Shown: positions 44,056 to 55,685, counted from the stretch's first letter. The stretch is 64,000 nucleotides of DNA from Carettochelys insculpta (GCF_033958435.1 NC_134138.1:27000598-27064597); one strand, 5' to 3'. Translations and numbers: made by a program. The notes: generated by a model from the letters alone, not told the origin.

Positions 44056-44146
44056 GGCTAGATCCTCAGCAAGTATAAATTGGCAAATCTTTATTGAAGT
44101 CAGTGGAGCTACTGCGATTTACAATAGCTGAGAATCTGGCCCCAGC
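44056..44146. repeat. Small palindromic MITE, GGCTAGATCCTCAGC ends
   Basis: GGCTAGATCCTCAGC at left pairs with (minus) GGCCAGATTCTCAGC at right, around GAAGTCAGTGGAGCTACTG. Ancient type present in many amniotes. Confidence 0.55.
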
Positions 44147-44733
44147 AAACAAGGCCTGTTTCAGTTACAAATCAGTTGGCTGAGCCTCCTCCATACTTCT
44201 CCCACATGCACAACTGTATCCCTTCGCTGCTTGTTCTCAAATTTGCATCCATTTCAGTCCATTTAAACTAGCAACTGCCAGAAAGGTAATGCAATAAGTC
44301 TTCTTTAGAATGAAGCCTCTTTGGCTTAATTTGTGATCTGTGTGGACACTGCAGTAGAGGATTATGCTAAGCTGGTTTCTGCCACAGAAGAGTTGGACAA
44401 AACGGTGGTTTTAAATGCATGGAACAAGCGTTCCGCAATGAGCACTGGGTAACTGAATTCAGAATGAGAAGTTAGCCTAAATGATTTCTATTTACATATG
44501 TTTGTATCCAGTCCCTACACTTTACAGAGACTCCCTTGTTTGCTGTTACTGGAGCAGACACTTGTTCACAGGCTGCTTAAAATCAAGCAAGGAGACCAAG
44601 CTGGGATCACGTCCAGAACAGGTTGTTTGCATGCCTAAACTGAATATCCTCTCCAGGCTCTGCTCTGTATCATTGGAGTCAAAGGGAGTTTTTTCATTTG
44701 CCTGAATGAGAGCAAGATCAAACCCCAAATGGT
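44147..44733. other. Unique spacer
   Basis: Nothing recognised. Confidence 0.3.
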
Positions 44734-44746
44734 TTGGTTTAATACA

Positions 44747-45125
44747 ACAAGATGTCCTGTGGCACTTTATAGACTAACAGGTATTTTGGAGCATAAGGTT
44801 TTGTGGGCAAAGACCCGCTTCGTCAGATGCACGAGTGAGGATTCCAGAGGAGGGTCCAAATTTATAGGCTCATGAAAGGAAGAGAGTTCCAGTCAAGGGG
44901 AGGGCCAGAGTTGACAAGGTCAGTTCAGTCACGGAGGATGTGACCCATTATCAGCAGCTAATTTGGAGTTGTGAACATCACAAGAGGAGAAACCAGGTCA
45001 ATTCAGTCAGGGAGGATGTGGCCCATTATCAATAGCTAATGTGGAGGTGTGAACATCAAGAGAGGAGAAACTGCTTTTGTAATTGGCCAGCCACTTCCTG
45101 TGTAACTTGTCTATCCCTCTGATAC
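44747..45125 (-). mobile_element. PLE 3' end, 379 bp, with 13-bp target duplication and internal tandem duplication
   Basis: Perfect 13-bp flanks TTGGTTTAATACA (44734-44746, 45126-45138). On +: GTCCTGTGGCACTTTATAG, AGACTAACAG, TTTTGTGGGCAAAGACCCGC, then 3' UTR sequence shared with 56563-56888. A hammerhead-like core on minus lies at 44798-44826 (CTGACGA, hairpin, CAAAA). A segment of about 75 bp (GTCAGTTCAGTCACGGAGG to GAGGAGAAAC) occurs twice in tandem at about 44922-44996 and 44997-45070. No coding part remains. Confidence 0.8.
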
Positions 45126-45138
45126 TTGGTTTAATACA

Positions 45139-45757
45139 GTGATTATCCAGTCTTCTCCTAACAGGGGCCACTGATTAAAATAGGCACCCTCTTGTCCATC
45201 CCATTCCTTATTCTTTCAGTAGCTGCTACAGTGCTTGATCCACATCTGGTAGGTTAGAAGGGAACACTATCATCAGGTGGAAACCAAACTCTTTAATATC
45301 AGATTGAGGCTGCTTGTTTAGAGCCGTCAAATGTATCCTCTTTCTTCAACATGTGTGCACTGTTTTCTGGTTATTAACACCAGATCTCTCACTGCCTATA
45401 CCTCCGTTTACACTTTGTTTCTGCTCTGCTTGGGGTCTTACGACCCATTCAGTTTTGCTCTTTGCATACAGTAACTTATTCAGCCTCACAATAGTGCTGA
45501 GCAAACAAAGGCAGAGAGGTTGCCTAATTCTATTACCTCATAAGTTAGTGAAATCACTGTAAGCAAAGCATAGGCTTGGTTCCTATCCCACAGCTTCATG
45601 TTTCAAAATACAAGGCCTACACTGGAGAATCTAGCCAGACATAACGCAGCTGAAATGTGAAGGACAGAAGGTCTAACTTCTTTAAGGTGGCAAATTCTCT
45701 TTCAGAAGGACCAATAGTGAAGTGGTAGATTGTATAGCACCAGAGGAAAATTGAGAC
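45139..45757. other. Unique spacer
   Basis: Nothing recognised. Confidence 0.3.
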
Positions 45758-45805
45758 CAGGTCTATACTATACATTATGTTGTTTGTAGATATGCAATTC
45801 TAGGT

Positions 45806-46260
45806 ATGGTACACAACACACAGGTGTTTCACAACTCCAGCCTGTGCCAGAGGATGGAGGTCGGCACCTATGTCCCCTTCTGGGAGCTGGCAGTTGGTGA
45901 TGTGCAGATGCCACTCTGCATTTTGGGGAACACTGCCTCCCGCCTCATGCCCTGGTTCATGAGGCCCTACACCAGCCACCTGGATCCCACCTAGGACCCG
46001 TTCAACACCCGCCTTAGCCAGCCATGGAACCAGGTCGAGTGTGCCTTGGACCCAGCTGGACTTTGGGGAGGACAACATTCCTCAGATCGTGGCTATCTGT
46101 TGTGCCCTCCACAACATTGTGGAGGGGAAGGGAGAAGCCTTCCTCCCAGGGTGGGGGATGGACACCGGCCACAGCTACCAACAGCCAGTCACAGCTCCAG
46201 TTCACCAAGCCCTCAGAGATGGGGGGTGGATCTAGGAGGCCCTAAGGGACAGCTTCTCCT
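45806..46260 (+). pseudogene. Harbinger transposase, C-terminal remnant
   Basis: Begins inside the protein at TQVFHNSSLCQRMEVGTYVP (just past the second catalytic Asp block) and passes MPWFMRPYTSHLDPT. After frame changes it keeps the third catalytic region as NQVECALD and then FGEDNIPQIVAICCALHNIV, ending near GGWI. The glycine-leucine-lysine-rich part after the Glu is partly deleted. The N-terminus and first two catalytic Asp residues are lost, so it is inactive. Confidence 0.75.
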
Positions 46261-47789
46261 GCAGTCCCCAGTGACCCTCCTCAGGGCACTCCACAGCCCT
46301 ACTCTGTCTCCATCTTAACCCCTCCCATCACCCACACACCCCTCCCATCTCCTCCCCATTAATGAGAGACATGGAGGTTGTGTACAAATAAACCCTTTAC
46401 TGTACAATAGAAAAATATGTTCAAAATACAACCAGTGCAAACAACTATTTACATGGTAGAAAGATACGTAAATATATACATTAAGGGGCGGGGGACAAGG
46501 ATTGGGGGCCTTCAGTCTAGGGATGGGGTGGGGGACCACAACCTTGCAGGGGAGCAGGACCTTGAGCAGCACTGGCCAAGGTATCCTCTCCTGCCTTGGG
46601 CCTGGGCTTGCTGTCAGGGCTGGGATGGGGCCAGGAACATGGGGAGGTATGGAGGTTGAGGGATTCAGTAGGGTCGGGCTCAGCAGGGGGAGCCTGGAGG
46701 TTGGGAGGGCTGGAATGGTGGTGGGGCCTGGGGGGTGGCCATGGCCATCAGCCATTATGCCATGTCCAAGACAGCCAGTGGGATGTCTGGCAGAGAAAGG
46801 GCAGCAGGACCAGGGCGGGGGTGGGCTGGAACAGGTGGGCAGGGCCGGGAGGGAGTGATGGCACCCTGGGGAGCAGGGGCAGTGGGGGCAGCAGCCACAG
46901 GTGACTGGGCCAACTGACTCCCACACCAGCCACTCTCAGTCGTCCTGCAGCCACCACTCCTGGAGGTCCATCTGCCTCCAAAGGGTGGCCTTGTAGGCCT
47001 GCAGAGTGTCCTCATTGAGTTATTGATGGCCCCTCTGGCCACGGGCCTGCCCCCATGGTGGTGGGGTGCCAGCCTTCTCAGGTGTCTCTCCTGGGCTGGC
47101 CAGTTCCAGACCTGGGATGGGGCTGGCTTGCCCTGGTGGCAAGGTGGCCTGTCCCAGCCCTCCGATGGGTGAGCTGTAAGGAAGAGAGGGAGGAGAGATG
47201 GTGAGTCATTCCCGCAACACAGCCCCCATGGCCCTGCCCTCCATCCACTGCAGGCAGCAGCTTCCATCTCCAGAGTGAGGGACACGGATGTCCCGGGAGC
47301 ATAGGCACGTGTGCCCTGCATGGTGGGCCCTCCCGCATGGGGACCCCATGGTGCCTCAGGGACTGAGCTGACCACTGAGATTTCCCCAGCCCCTCACCCA
47401 ATAAGCTAGTGGCCAAGGGAGGGGTGTCCAGCCATGGAGGCGTCCCACCATGGGTGGTGGGTTTGCAGGGCACAGCCTGGCCCTCTCTGCCCCCTTCCCC
47501 CAAATGTGTGTAGCCCATGTCTGCGGACCAAGACCCACACTCCTCGATGGTGTGTCTGGGGGTCGGGCCATTGCCTGTGTGGCTGGACCACTCGCAACCG
47601 CAGCAGGGCAGGTGGGTCCCTGCTTTCCTGGGGCCCTGGGGCTCATGTGATCTCCCGTGGGGATGGCAGCAGGCTGATGCCCATGCCTGGGGGCTGCTTC
47701 CTGCGTCTGGGTGGGACACGCTGCCTTGCACATGGTAGCAGGTGCTGGGACTGCAGCATGTGTTCCCAGCCAAGCCGGCATGGTGAGGC

Positions 47790-48330
47790 TCATGGCATGC
47801 CCCATCTGTGCCTACACCCCACACCCTGGGGTATGTGACCCATGGGGTACTCCCCACAGGGTCCCTCAAAGAAGTCCAGAGATGCCCTCAATGTTTCCTC
47901 ACTGGAGAGGCCCAAGTCCAGGTCAATGGCCAGGGTTCTCTGGTCGGGCTTGGGGTCTAAGTCAGGTCCCTGGCTGCTCCAGCTCTGGTTGCATTGCAAG
48001 GCCTCCTCAGCTATGCCAACACTTTCTCAGCTGGGGCGCCCTCCTTGCCCCCAGGAGCTGGTGGAGTTCCATGTAGAAGGGGCAGATGGCTGTCCCTGCC
48101 CCTGACCTGTGCTGCACATCCCATGCCCAGACGAACCCCTGACGGAGTTTGTTTACTTTGGCTCACACCTGCTCTATGACACGGGCGAGGTTTCCACTGT
48201 CAGCCAGGGCTGAGGTGAGGCAGGTGTATCCTGTGGTGTTGTGCCTCTTCACCAAGGGGTCCAGGATGGGGCCCACCTCTTCAAATCCCAGGGTGGGTTC
48301 TGGGACCTCTCAGGCAGGTTCTGCAAGAGA
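47790..48330 (-). pseudogene. Harbinger Myb/SANT-like protein remnant
   Basis: On minus: NTTGYTCLTSALA, then VIEQVWAKVNKLRQGFVWAW, TAICPFYMELHQLLGARRAP, and AIDLDLGLSSEETLRASLDF. These align block by block with the SANT-like proteins of copies 1 (KVKELRQG, LYYRDLHHLL, LDLGPSSRATSRASLELF) and 2 (KVKELHRGY, CPYYEDLDCLL). Several frameshifts; the start is lost. Confidence 0.65.
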
Positions 48331-48801
48331 CCGGGGGTCTTGGGTAGCCTCAGACATCCTTCCTGGATCCCAGGGAGTGGCTGCAAGGGCGTGTAGATAG
48401 AAGTGTGTGTGGCTCTGCTGCTTGTACACGCTCACCTTCCTGCCACAGGAATTCAAGAGCTCCCTGCAGCTTTTGAGGGTGGCCGGAGGCAGGGAGCATA
48501 GAGCTTGGCTTGTGGTGCACAGTGCGCCCCCTGGCCAGCTGGCTGGTGCCGTGGAGGACTTATCTGTTGACAAAAGTCCCCTCTCCTCCCACACCCCGGA
48601 ACATCCACGTGGCTTTTTTGTCAGCAGATTCTGACAAGAAAGGCACTCTGCCTCATAGGGGAAAGACAGAAGTCTGTCACCAGAAGTGCTATGTTCTGTT
48701 GAGTTACTGTCAACAGAAGGCATTTTTAGTGTGGATATTCTGTGCGTGTTTGCCAAAACACTGAGGTTTTGTCAACAAAACTTGCTACTGTGGACGTAGC
48801 C

Positions 48802-49662
48802 CTACAATATAATGCTGTAGCTCAGCATGAAGGGACCACAGTAAAATGAGGTAGATGTTCTCTGGCCAGTACTGGGAAGTGTCCATAGTGCAGCAGAGTG
48901 GCAGGAGATGCCTGGATAACAATTAGCAAGTGGCACAGAAGAAGCTTTTTTATTTTTTTTTATTTTTTTGAAAATCAGTTTTAAAACCAAAAGATTTTTT
49001 AGATGAAATTTTTCAGGTTTTGGTTGCAAATATTTGGCTTTCAGCTCATCACTGGAAAGTTTTAACAACATCGCAGTGCATGAAAATTGAGAAGAATAAG
49101 TTTTCCACAGGAAAGACAATATCATTTTCAAAATAGCTCTCATGCAAATAAACATCATTTTATTCTCTCCCTGCTGAATGCAATCGGGCTATTCAGATGC
49201 TTAAGTTTAAGCGTGTGCTTAGGTACTTTGCTGAATGGAGGCCAGACAGTGCTGAGTGACCTGCCAAGGCCATGGAAGAAATCTGACAGATGTTTGAATT
49301 GATTCCAATTCTCCAGAGACCTGGGGATGGGCCTTAATCACAGGACCATCCTTCCTGCATTTATTTATTTAAATATGGGCTCACAACATGGCATGGAATA
49401 TTGAAGCCCCACAAGATGTCATTAGAAAAACATCCTTGAGTGCTCTTCCACGTCCTGGCCAAACTCCAAATCAGGCAATAGCATGCTGCTTTAATTCCAC
49501 CTGCAGTTTCAAACAGCAGAGATAGTGTATGTACTGTCCTTAACTGTTGTGTGGCAGGGAGGTAAAATTACCATCCCAAAGGAACACACTGAATCAGTGG
49601 CACAATCAGCTTGGTGACCTAGATCCATGTCCTTGCGGCGGTGCCTATGTCTGGAACATATC
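48802..49662. other. Unique AT-rich spacer
   Basis: A/T-rich run at about 48945-48970. A short AAGTTTAAGCGTGTGCTTAG palindrome-like motif near 49200. No gene. Confidence 0.3.
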
Positions 49663-49911
49663 CACTAGACCAATGTTTCCCAAACTAATGTGGCCATGAA
49701 ACACTTTTGGGCTTGGAATACGTACAGCATGCTTGTCTGGGGGTCGGGGGGAGGCATTCCGAAAAATGGACACACATAATGTTCAAAAGTTGATTTAAGA
49801 GTTAGTTCTTTTAAATGTCTTTTATTTTACAAACACACAAAATAGCAAGAGAAAATCATTTGAATGAACAATTAAGGTCCTTCTGATAGGAGGATGGTTA
49901 GCAACCCTATA

Positions 49912-50157
49912 AGTTGAAGTTACAGAGGGAGAGGTGTAGGTTGGATATTAGGAAAAACTACTTCACCAGGAGGGTGGTGAAGCACTGGAATGCATTGCCT
50001 AGAGAGCTGGTGGAATCTCTGTCCCTAGAGGTTTTTAAGTCCTGGCTTGACAAAGTCTGGCTGGGATGACTTAGTTAGTGTTGATCTTGCTTGGGGCAAG
50101 GGACTGGACTCCATGACCTCTTGAGATCCCTTCCAGCTCTGTGATTCTGTGATTCTA
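49912..50157 (+). mobile_element. CR1 LINE 3' end, short copy
   Basis: Closely matches the last 250 bp of the longer copy downstream: GAGGTGTAGGTTGGATATTA, CTTCACCAGGAGGGTGGTGA, then TCCCTTCCAGCTCTGTGATT and a terminal (ATTCTGTG) repeat. 5'-truncated. Confidence 0.85.
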
Positions 50158-50221
50158 AGTATAAAAGTTAAAAATTAAGTACAAGCCCAAAACAAAACCT
50201 CAATATAACAGCCAAAAGAAG

Positions 50222-53189
50222 GATGGTTAGTGTTAGGTTTGTCGGGGGAAGGTGACACAAGCTCGGAGGTAAGTGGGGAAGGAGGAGGGAACAATCAAGT
50301 GGGTTTCCTGGGTGTAGAGGAGAAAGTGGGCCAATCGGCCCCTTCTCTAAGATGCTTGTACACTAATGCCAGAAGCCTGGGGAACAAACAGGAAGAATTA
50401 GAGGCCCTGGCACAGTCGCACAAGTATGAGGTGGTTGGAATAACAGAGACTTGGTGGGACAATTCGCATAACTGGAGCACGGTCACGGAAGGTTATTAAT
50501 TGTTTAGGAAGAACAGACGGGAGAAAAGGAGGAGGAGTTGTGCTCTATGTGAGGGAGCAGTATGATTGGTCAGAGCTCCAGTATGAGGGAGGAGAAAATC
50601 CAGTTGAGTGTCTTTGGGTTAAGCTTAGAGGTGGAAGTAACAGAGGTGATGTTGTTGTTGGTGTCTGTTATAGACCGCCAGATCAGGGAGAGGAGATAGT
50701 TGCGGCTTTCTTCAGGCAGCTTAGTGAAGCTTCCAAATCACAGGCCCCGGTTCCCATGGGAGACTTTAATCATCCGGACATTTGTTGGGAGACCAATACA
50801 TCAGAACACAGACAATCCAGGAAGTTTTTGGAGAATGTTGGGGATAACTTCTTGGTACAAGTGCTGAAGGAACTGACCAGGGGCCATGCGCAACTTGACC
50901 TGCTGCTCACAAACAGGGAAGAACTAGTAGAAGAAATAGAAGTGGGAGGGAACCTGGGCTGCAGCGACCATGAGATCGTAGATTTCAGGATCCGGACAAA
51001 AGGAAGAAGGGTGAGCAGTAACATACAGACCCTTGATTTCAGAAGAGCAGACTTTGACTCCTTAAGAGACTGGATGAGCAGGATCCCTTGGAAAATGAAG
51101 GTGAGGGGGAAAAGAGTTGAAGAGAACTGGAAGTATTTTAAAGAAGTCTTACTGAAGGCACAGGAACAAACAATCCTGCTGCATAGTAAGAAATGCAAAC
51201 ATGGTAGGCAACCAGCTTGGCTTAACAGGGAAATCCTTAGTCAGCTTAAATTCAAAAAGGATGCATACAAGAAATGGCAATGTGGACAGTTGACTAAGGA
51301 GGAGTATAAACATATGGCTGGAGAATGCTGGGCAGTAATCAGGAAAGCAAAAGCACAATTGGAACTGCAGCTGGCAAGGGATGTGAAGAGTAACAAGAAG
51401 GGTTTCTACAGGCATATGAACAATAAACGGGTTATCAGAGAAGGTGTGGGGCCATTATTGGATGAGGGAGGTAACCTAGTGACAGATGATGCAGGAAAAG
51501 CTGAAGTACTCAATGCTTTTTTCGCCTCCGTCTTCATGGACAAAGTCAACTTCCCCATGACGGTCCTAGATGATGCAATATGGGAAGGTGGAGGGCAGCC
51601 ATCTGTGGGGAAGGAACAAGTTCTGAGCTATCTAGAAAAACTAGATGTGCACAAGTGCATGGGTCTGGATTTAATGCACCCCAGGGTACTGAGGGAATTG
51701 GCAGAAGTCATTGCTGAATCTTTGGCCATTATCCTTGAAGACTCTTGGAGATCGGGCAAGATACCGGATGACTGGAAGAAGGCAAATGTAGTGCCCATCT
51801 TTAAGAAAGGAAAGAAGGACAACCCAGGGAACTATAGACCCATCAGCCTTACCTCAATTCCTGGGAAAATAATGGAGGGAATCCTCAAGGAATCCATTTT
51901 GGAGCACTTGGAAGAGGGGAAAGTGATCAAAAGTAGCCAGCATGTATTCACCAGGGCAAGTCCTGCCTGACCAATCTGATTAGCTTCTATGACAAGGTAA
52001 CAAGCTCTGTGGACATGGGGAAGGCAATGGATGTGATATACCTTGACTTCAGTAAGGCTTTTGATACGGTCTCCCACGACATTCTTGTTCATAAGTTAAG
52101 GAAATATGGATTAGTTCCTTGAACTATAAGATGGATAGAAAGCTGGCTTGATGGTCGGGCCCAATGGGTAGTGGTCAATGGCTCAATATCTAGATGGCGG
52201 TATCTGTTTCAAGCAGAGTGCTGCAAGGCTCGGTTCTGGGGCCGGTGCTAGTCAACATCTTATTAATGACCTGGATGAGGGACTGGGTTGCACCCTCAGC
52301 GAGTTTGCGGATGACACAAAACTAGTGGGAGAGGTAGATACGTTGGAGGGCAGAGAGAGAATGCAGAGGGACCTGGATAAATTGGAGGACTGGGACAAAA
52401 GAAATCTGATGCGGTTCAATAAGAAGTGTAGAGTCCTGCACCTGGGGCGGAAGAATCCCAAACATTGTTACAGTCTGGGTACTGACTGGCTCAGCAGCAG
52501 TACAATGGAAAGGGACCTTGGGGTTATGGTGGATGAAAGGCTGGATATGAGTAAACAGTGTGCCCTTGTAGCCAAGAAAGCTAACAGCATACTGGGGTGC
52601 ATTAGGAGGAGCATTTCGAGCAGATCTAGAGAAGAAGTTATTCCTCTTCATTTGGCACTGGTGAGGCCACATCTGGAATATTGTGTCCAGTTTTGGGCCC
52701 CCCAGTATAAAAAGGATGTGGATTTGTTGGAGCAGGTTCAGCGAAGGGCAACAAAAATGATTAAGGGTCTGGAGCACAAGACCTATGAGGATAGGCTGAG
52801 GGATTTGGGCTTGTTTAGTTTACAGAAGAGAAGACATAGAGGTGATTTAATTGCAGCCTTCAACTTCCTGAAGGGGAACTCTAAAAAGGAGGGTGAGAAA
52901 CTGTTCTCAGTGATGTCAGATGGCAGAACAAGGAGTAATGGTCAGAAGTTGAAGAGGGAGAGGTGTAGGTTAGATATTAGGAAAAACTACTTCACCAGGA
53001 GGGTGGTGAAGCATTGGAATGCGTTGCCTAGAGAGGTGGTGGATTCTCCATCCCTTGAGGTTTTTAAGTCCCGGCTGGACAAGGTCCTGGCTGGGATGAC
53101 TTAGTAGGGGTTGATCCTGCTTGAAGCAGGGGGCTGGACTAGATGACCTCCTGAGGTCCCTTCCAGCCCTGTGATTCTGTGATTCTGTG
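50222..53189 (+). mobile_element. CR1 LINE, about 3 kb, ORF2 nearly complete but frameshifted
   Basis: 5'-truncated CR1 keeping the linker before ORF2, the whole endonuclease-RT region, the C-terminus and the 3' UTR ending in TGTGATTCTGTGATTCTGTG. Same strand as the short copy 65 bp upstream. Three reading-frame breaks (near 50500, 51970 and 52180) kill it, but divergence from a consensus seems modest, so the insertion is relatively young. Confidence 0.9.
50230..53104 (+). pseudogene. CR1 ORF2: AP-like endonuclease and reverse transcriptase
   Basis: Endonuclease: LRCLYTNARSLGNKQEELEA, then GITETWWD (catalytic E/T-W motif). After a TAA and frameshift near 50500, GVCYRPP, MGDFNHPDICW (catalytic D-x-N) and GCSDHEIV (S-D-H motif) follow up to about 50980. 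RT: WKKANVVPIFKKGKKDNPGN and YRPISLTSIPGKIME, then after a frameshift at about 51970 [14 protein letters not shown] (first catalytic Asp). Next, LGPVLVNI in a broken frame and SEFADDTKLVGEVD (the F-A-D-D catalytic pair, about 52300). C-terminal: ERDLGVMVDERLDMSKQ, LGCIRRSISSRSREEVI, LEYCVQFWAP, VQRRATKMIKGLEH, ending FKSRLDKVLAGMT with TAG at about 53102. All main catalytic motifs are visible; the frame breaks are the defect. Chicken-type CR1 ORF2 has the same domain order. Confidence 0.9.
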
Positions 53190-53574
53190 ATTTTTTTATA
53201 CAAAAATAGAGAGGACAATACTGTTCAAAAAAAAAGACTGGCCTTCCTTAAAGCTTGAAAAACATTCTTATGAAAAAGAAATGGAAAACAAATTGGATAT
53301 GGAAAAATATGTTTAAATGTTGTGGTTTTATGAATTTGTTATTTTTACAGAAAACTACTGACACATAAAAATAACTAATGTTTGACAGTTTTTTTTTAAT
53401 GGGAAGTGTGTTTTTGCAGCTCTGTTTCAGCACGAGTCACATAATAACAACTACACATATAATTTCTTATTTAATATTTTAGAAGAAAAAATATCACTAG
53501 CATTCACAAGTTTTCACAGACCACTGGAATACCAGTGTTCCACAAAATGCAGTTTGGGAAATACCACACTAGAC

Positions 53575-54733
53575 TATGTTAGGATCAGGCCCTGAGTGTC
53601 TTTGTCTCCCCTTTCCTTGTTCTAAAATAGGGTGAATTATTATTTCCCTAGCAGGGTATTGTTCTCCTCTCTGTAGGGGAGCACAGAGACATGCCGGCAG
53701 CTGGCTACTTCCGGGCATGGCATGGGGCCATGGCATGCAGGCAGCTCGCCTCAGCCCTGCTGTGCCACAGGACATTTAGCAGCTGAGAGACTGCAGTCAA
53801 TAGGTTGATGACCATTGAATTGTATGGATTTATTTTTGTGGGCCTTCACTTAGCCTGTGGCTCTGGGCTGTAGCCCCTAAAGTCCCTGTGTTAAAATGGC
53901 CCTGTAGAAGAATGTAGGTGAAGTCCTATGGGAAGAAAATCTAAGGAAATAAGGAGATCAGGAGGCCTGGTAGTTTCTTAGAGGCAATATTTAAGGCACC
54001 AACAAACCACCCTCATGAGAAGGAAAGATAGGAAGAATAGGAGAGGGCCAATAGGTCTCCCTCAGGGGCTCTAATAATCTGAAAGGAATCCTACAAAAAG
54101 ATGAAACATAGATAAATTGCAAAGGATCAGTACAAAAGTCTAGTACAAGCATGTAAGGACAAAATCTGAAAGGCTAAGGCACAATATACATGGAAGGGAC
54201 ATAACAGGCAATTGCCCAAATTATTGATGAACTCAGTTTATAAGTACCAAGAGGATAAAAGAGCTGTGGCCAACCCACAATGCAGGCCAATCTCTTGAAG
54301 ACTATGGAGGAAGCCTGACTTGCTGCTAGTCTGGGGTTTAGTCAGGAAGAGGTTTTTTCCCGTTGCCCGCCCAGCCGCACAGGGTCAGACTTTACCTTTC
54401 CTCACTGGAGAGTATTGAACAGCTAGCAGGTCTGATCAAGATGCAGTGAACATAGATGGTCACTGTCCAGGCTAGAGACTTGTACACTCAGGTGACAGCT
54501 CATCCATAAATAATTTGTGCAATGGACGAATTCAGACTCCATGAGAGAACTAGATTTCTGGTGTGTCCCACAGCCCTGACCATTTGCACAAACATACTAA
54601 ATGGCCATGTTTTCTGGATTCTGCAGTATCTTTTCCCCCGTAAGGTTACGTTATCTAGACAGGTTTTCTCCTCATAGTAAAGTAGATTGAGGTTACATTC
54701 TTGCCTTAAAAACAGCAGTTTAATTAGGATTAC
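53575..54733. other. Unique spacer
   Basis: No supported gene. GC-rich patch about 53690-53760 without recognisable ends. Confidence 0.3.
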
Positions 54734-55147
54734 CTTAGCCCAGGGCTTCTGGCTGCTGCTGCTGCAGCTGGGGGTCCATGCTGTGGGCACGGGGTCTGCA
54801 ACTGGTTGTCAGCTCTGCGGACCTTGTGCTGTGCAGGCCAAGTGTGTCTGGGAGGGGCCTTTTAAGGGAGCGGCTTGCTGTTGCCCCAGAAGGGCTAGTC
54901 CAGCCTGTGACCCCAACCGCAGGCTTTGCTGGCCCCTTATTTCGATGGGGAGCACGTGTGTGTGTGGATGCTCTGCATTTCCTTCTGGGGTGGCCCGTTT
55001 TGATGTTCCCCATTGCTACTTCGACGTTGAACATTGACAGCACCAGCCCTGGAGGATGTGTAGATGATACGTGTTGAAGTAGCCTATTTTGATGTTCTTA
55101 CTTTGAAATAGGCTACTTTGACGTAATGTGCTAGTGTAGACGTAGCC
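54734..55147 (-). mobile_element. Truncated fourth copy of the 710-bp Harbinger derivative
   Basis: Begins mid-element at CCTTAGCCCAGGGCTTCTGG, with CTGCTGCTGCTGCAG and GGGCCTTTTAAGGGAGCGGC, and ends with TIR (minus) GGCTACGTCTACACTAG. The left half is missing; more diverged than copies A and B. Confidence 0.75.
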
Positions 55148-55185
55148 ATAGTGTTCTCTTTTTTGAAAGTTCAAATATGTGCATT

Positions 55186-55685
55186 TTGGGGTGCATTATC
55201 AGAATCATTGCCAGCAGATCTAGAGAAGTTATTATTCCTCTCTATTCTGCACTGGTGAGGCTGGAGCACATGACCTATGAGGAGAGGCTGAGAAATCTGG
55301 GATTATTTAGTTTGCAGAAGAGAAAAGTGAGGAGCGATTTCATAGCAGACTTCAACTTCCTGAAGAGGGGCTCTAAAGAGGATAGAGAGAGGCTGTTCTC
55401 TGTAGAGACAGATGGCAGAACAAGAAGCAATGGTCTGAAGATACAGAGGAGGAGGTGTAGGTTGGATATTCAGAAAAGCTATTTCACTAGCAGCGTGGTG
55501 AACCGCTGGAATGCGTTACCTAGAGTGGTGGTGGAATCTCCGTCCCTAGAGGTTTTTAAGTCCTGACTTGACAAAGTCCTGACTAGGTTGGTTAGGGTTG
55601 GTTCTGTTTGGGCAGGGGGCTGGACTCAATGACCTCTTGAGGTCCCTTCCAGCCCTAGAAGTCTATGATTGTATGATTCTATGAT
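55186..55685 (+). mobile_element. CR1 3' end with internal deletion
   Basis: Encodes [20 protein letters not shown], then jumps directly to [20 protein letters not shown], skipping the segment with LEYCVQFWAP present at 52680. Continues to [19 protein letters not shown], then the 3' UTR and TATGATTGTATGATTCTATG. 5'-truncated; different subfamily tail from the 53-kb copy. Confidence 0.85.

Larger units (their letters stand above)
45758..48801 (+). mobile_element. PIF/Harbinger DNA transposon, copy 3 (left part deleted)
   Basis: The right arm ends (minus) GGCTACGTCCACAGTAGC, then TTTTGTTGACAAAACC, and repeats CTGTTGACA and TCTGTCA: the arm family of copy 1, in opposite orientation. The left arm is shortened to AGGTCTATACTATACATTAT. 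A transposase C-terminus lies on + and the SANT-like protein on -. The interior is GC-rich. Confidence 0.8.
49671..53566. mobile_element. hAT-type element interrupted by two CR1 insertions
   Basis: Ends CAATGTTTCCCAAAC and (minus) TGGTATTTCCCAAAC inside a perfect 8-bp duplication CACTAGAC (49663-49670, 53567-53574). Without the CR1 sequence the element is under 1 kb and AT-rich (49671-49911, 50158-50221, 53190-53566). No transposase left. Confidence 0.8.

Noticed and set aside
47078..47869. 263-codon frame on minus in Harbinger copy 3
   Set aside because: Frame differs from the SANT-like blocks and shows no family signature; GC-rich shadow frame.
49671..53566. Endogenous retrovirus flanked by LTRs
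   Set aside because: RT is CR1-type with AP endonuclease, no LTRs, no gag, protease or integrase; flanks are hAT inverted repeats with 8-bp duplication.
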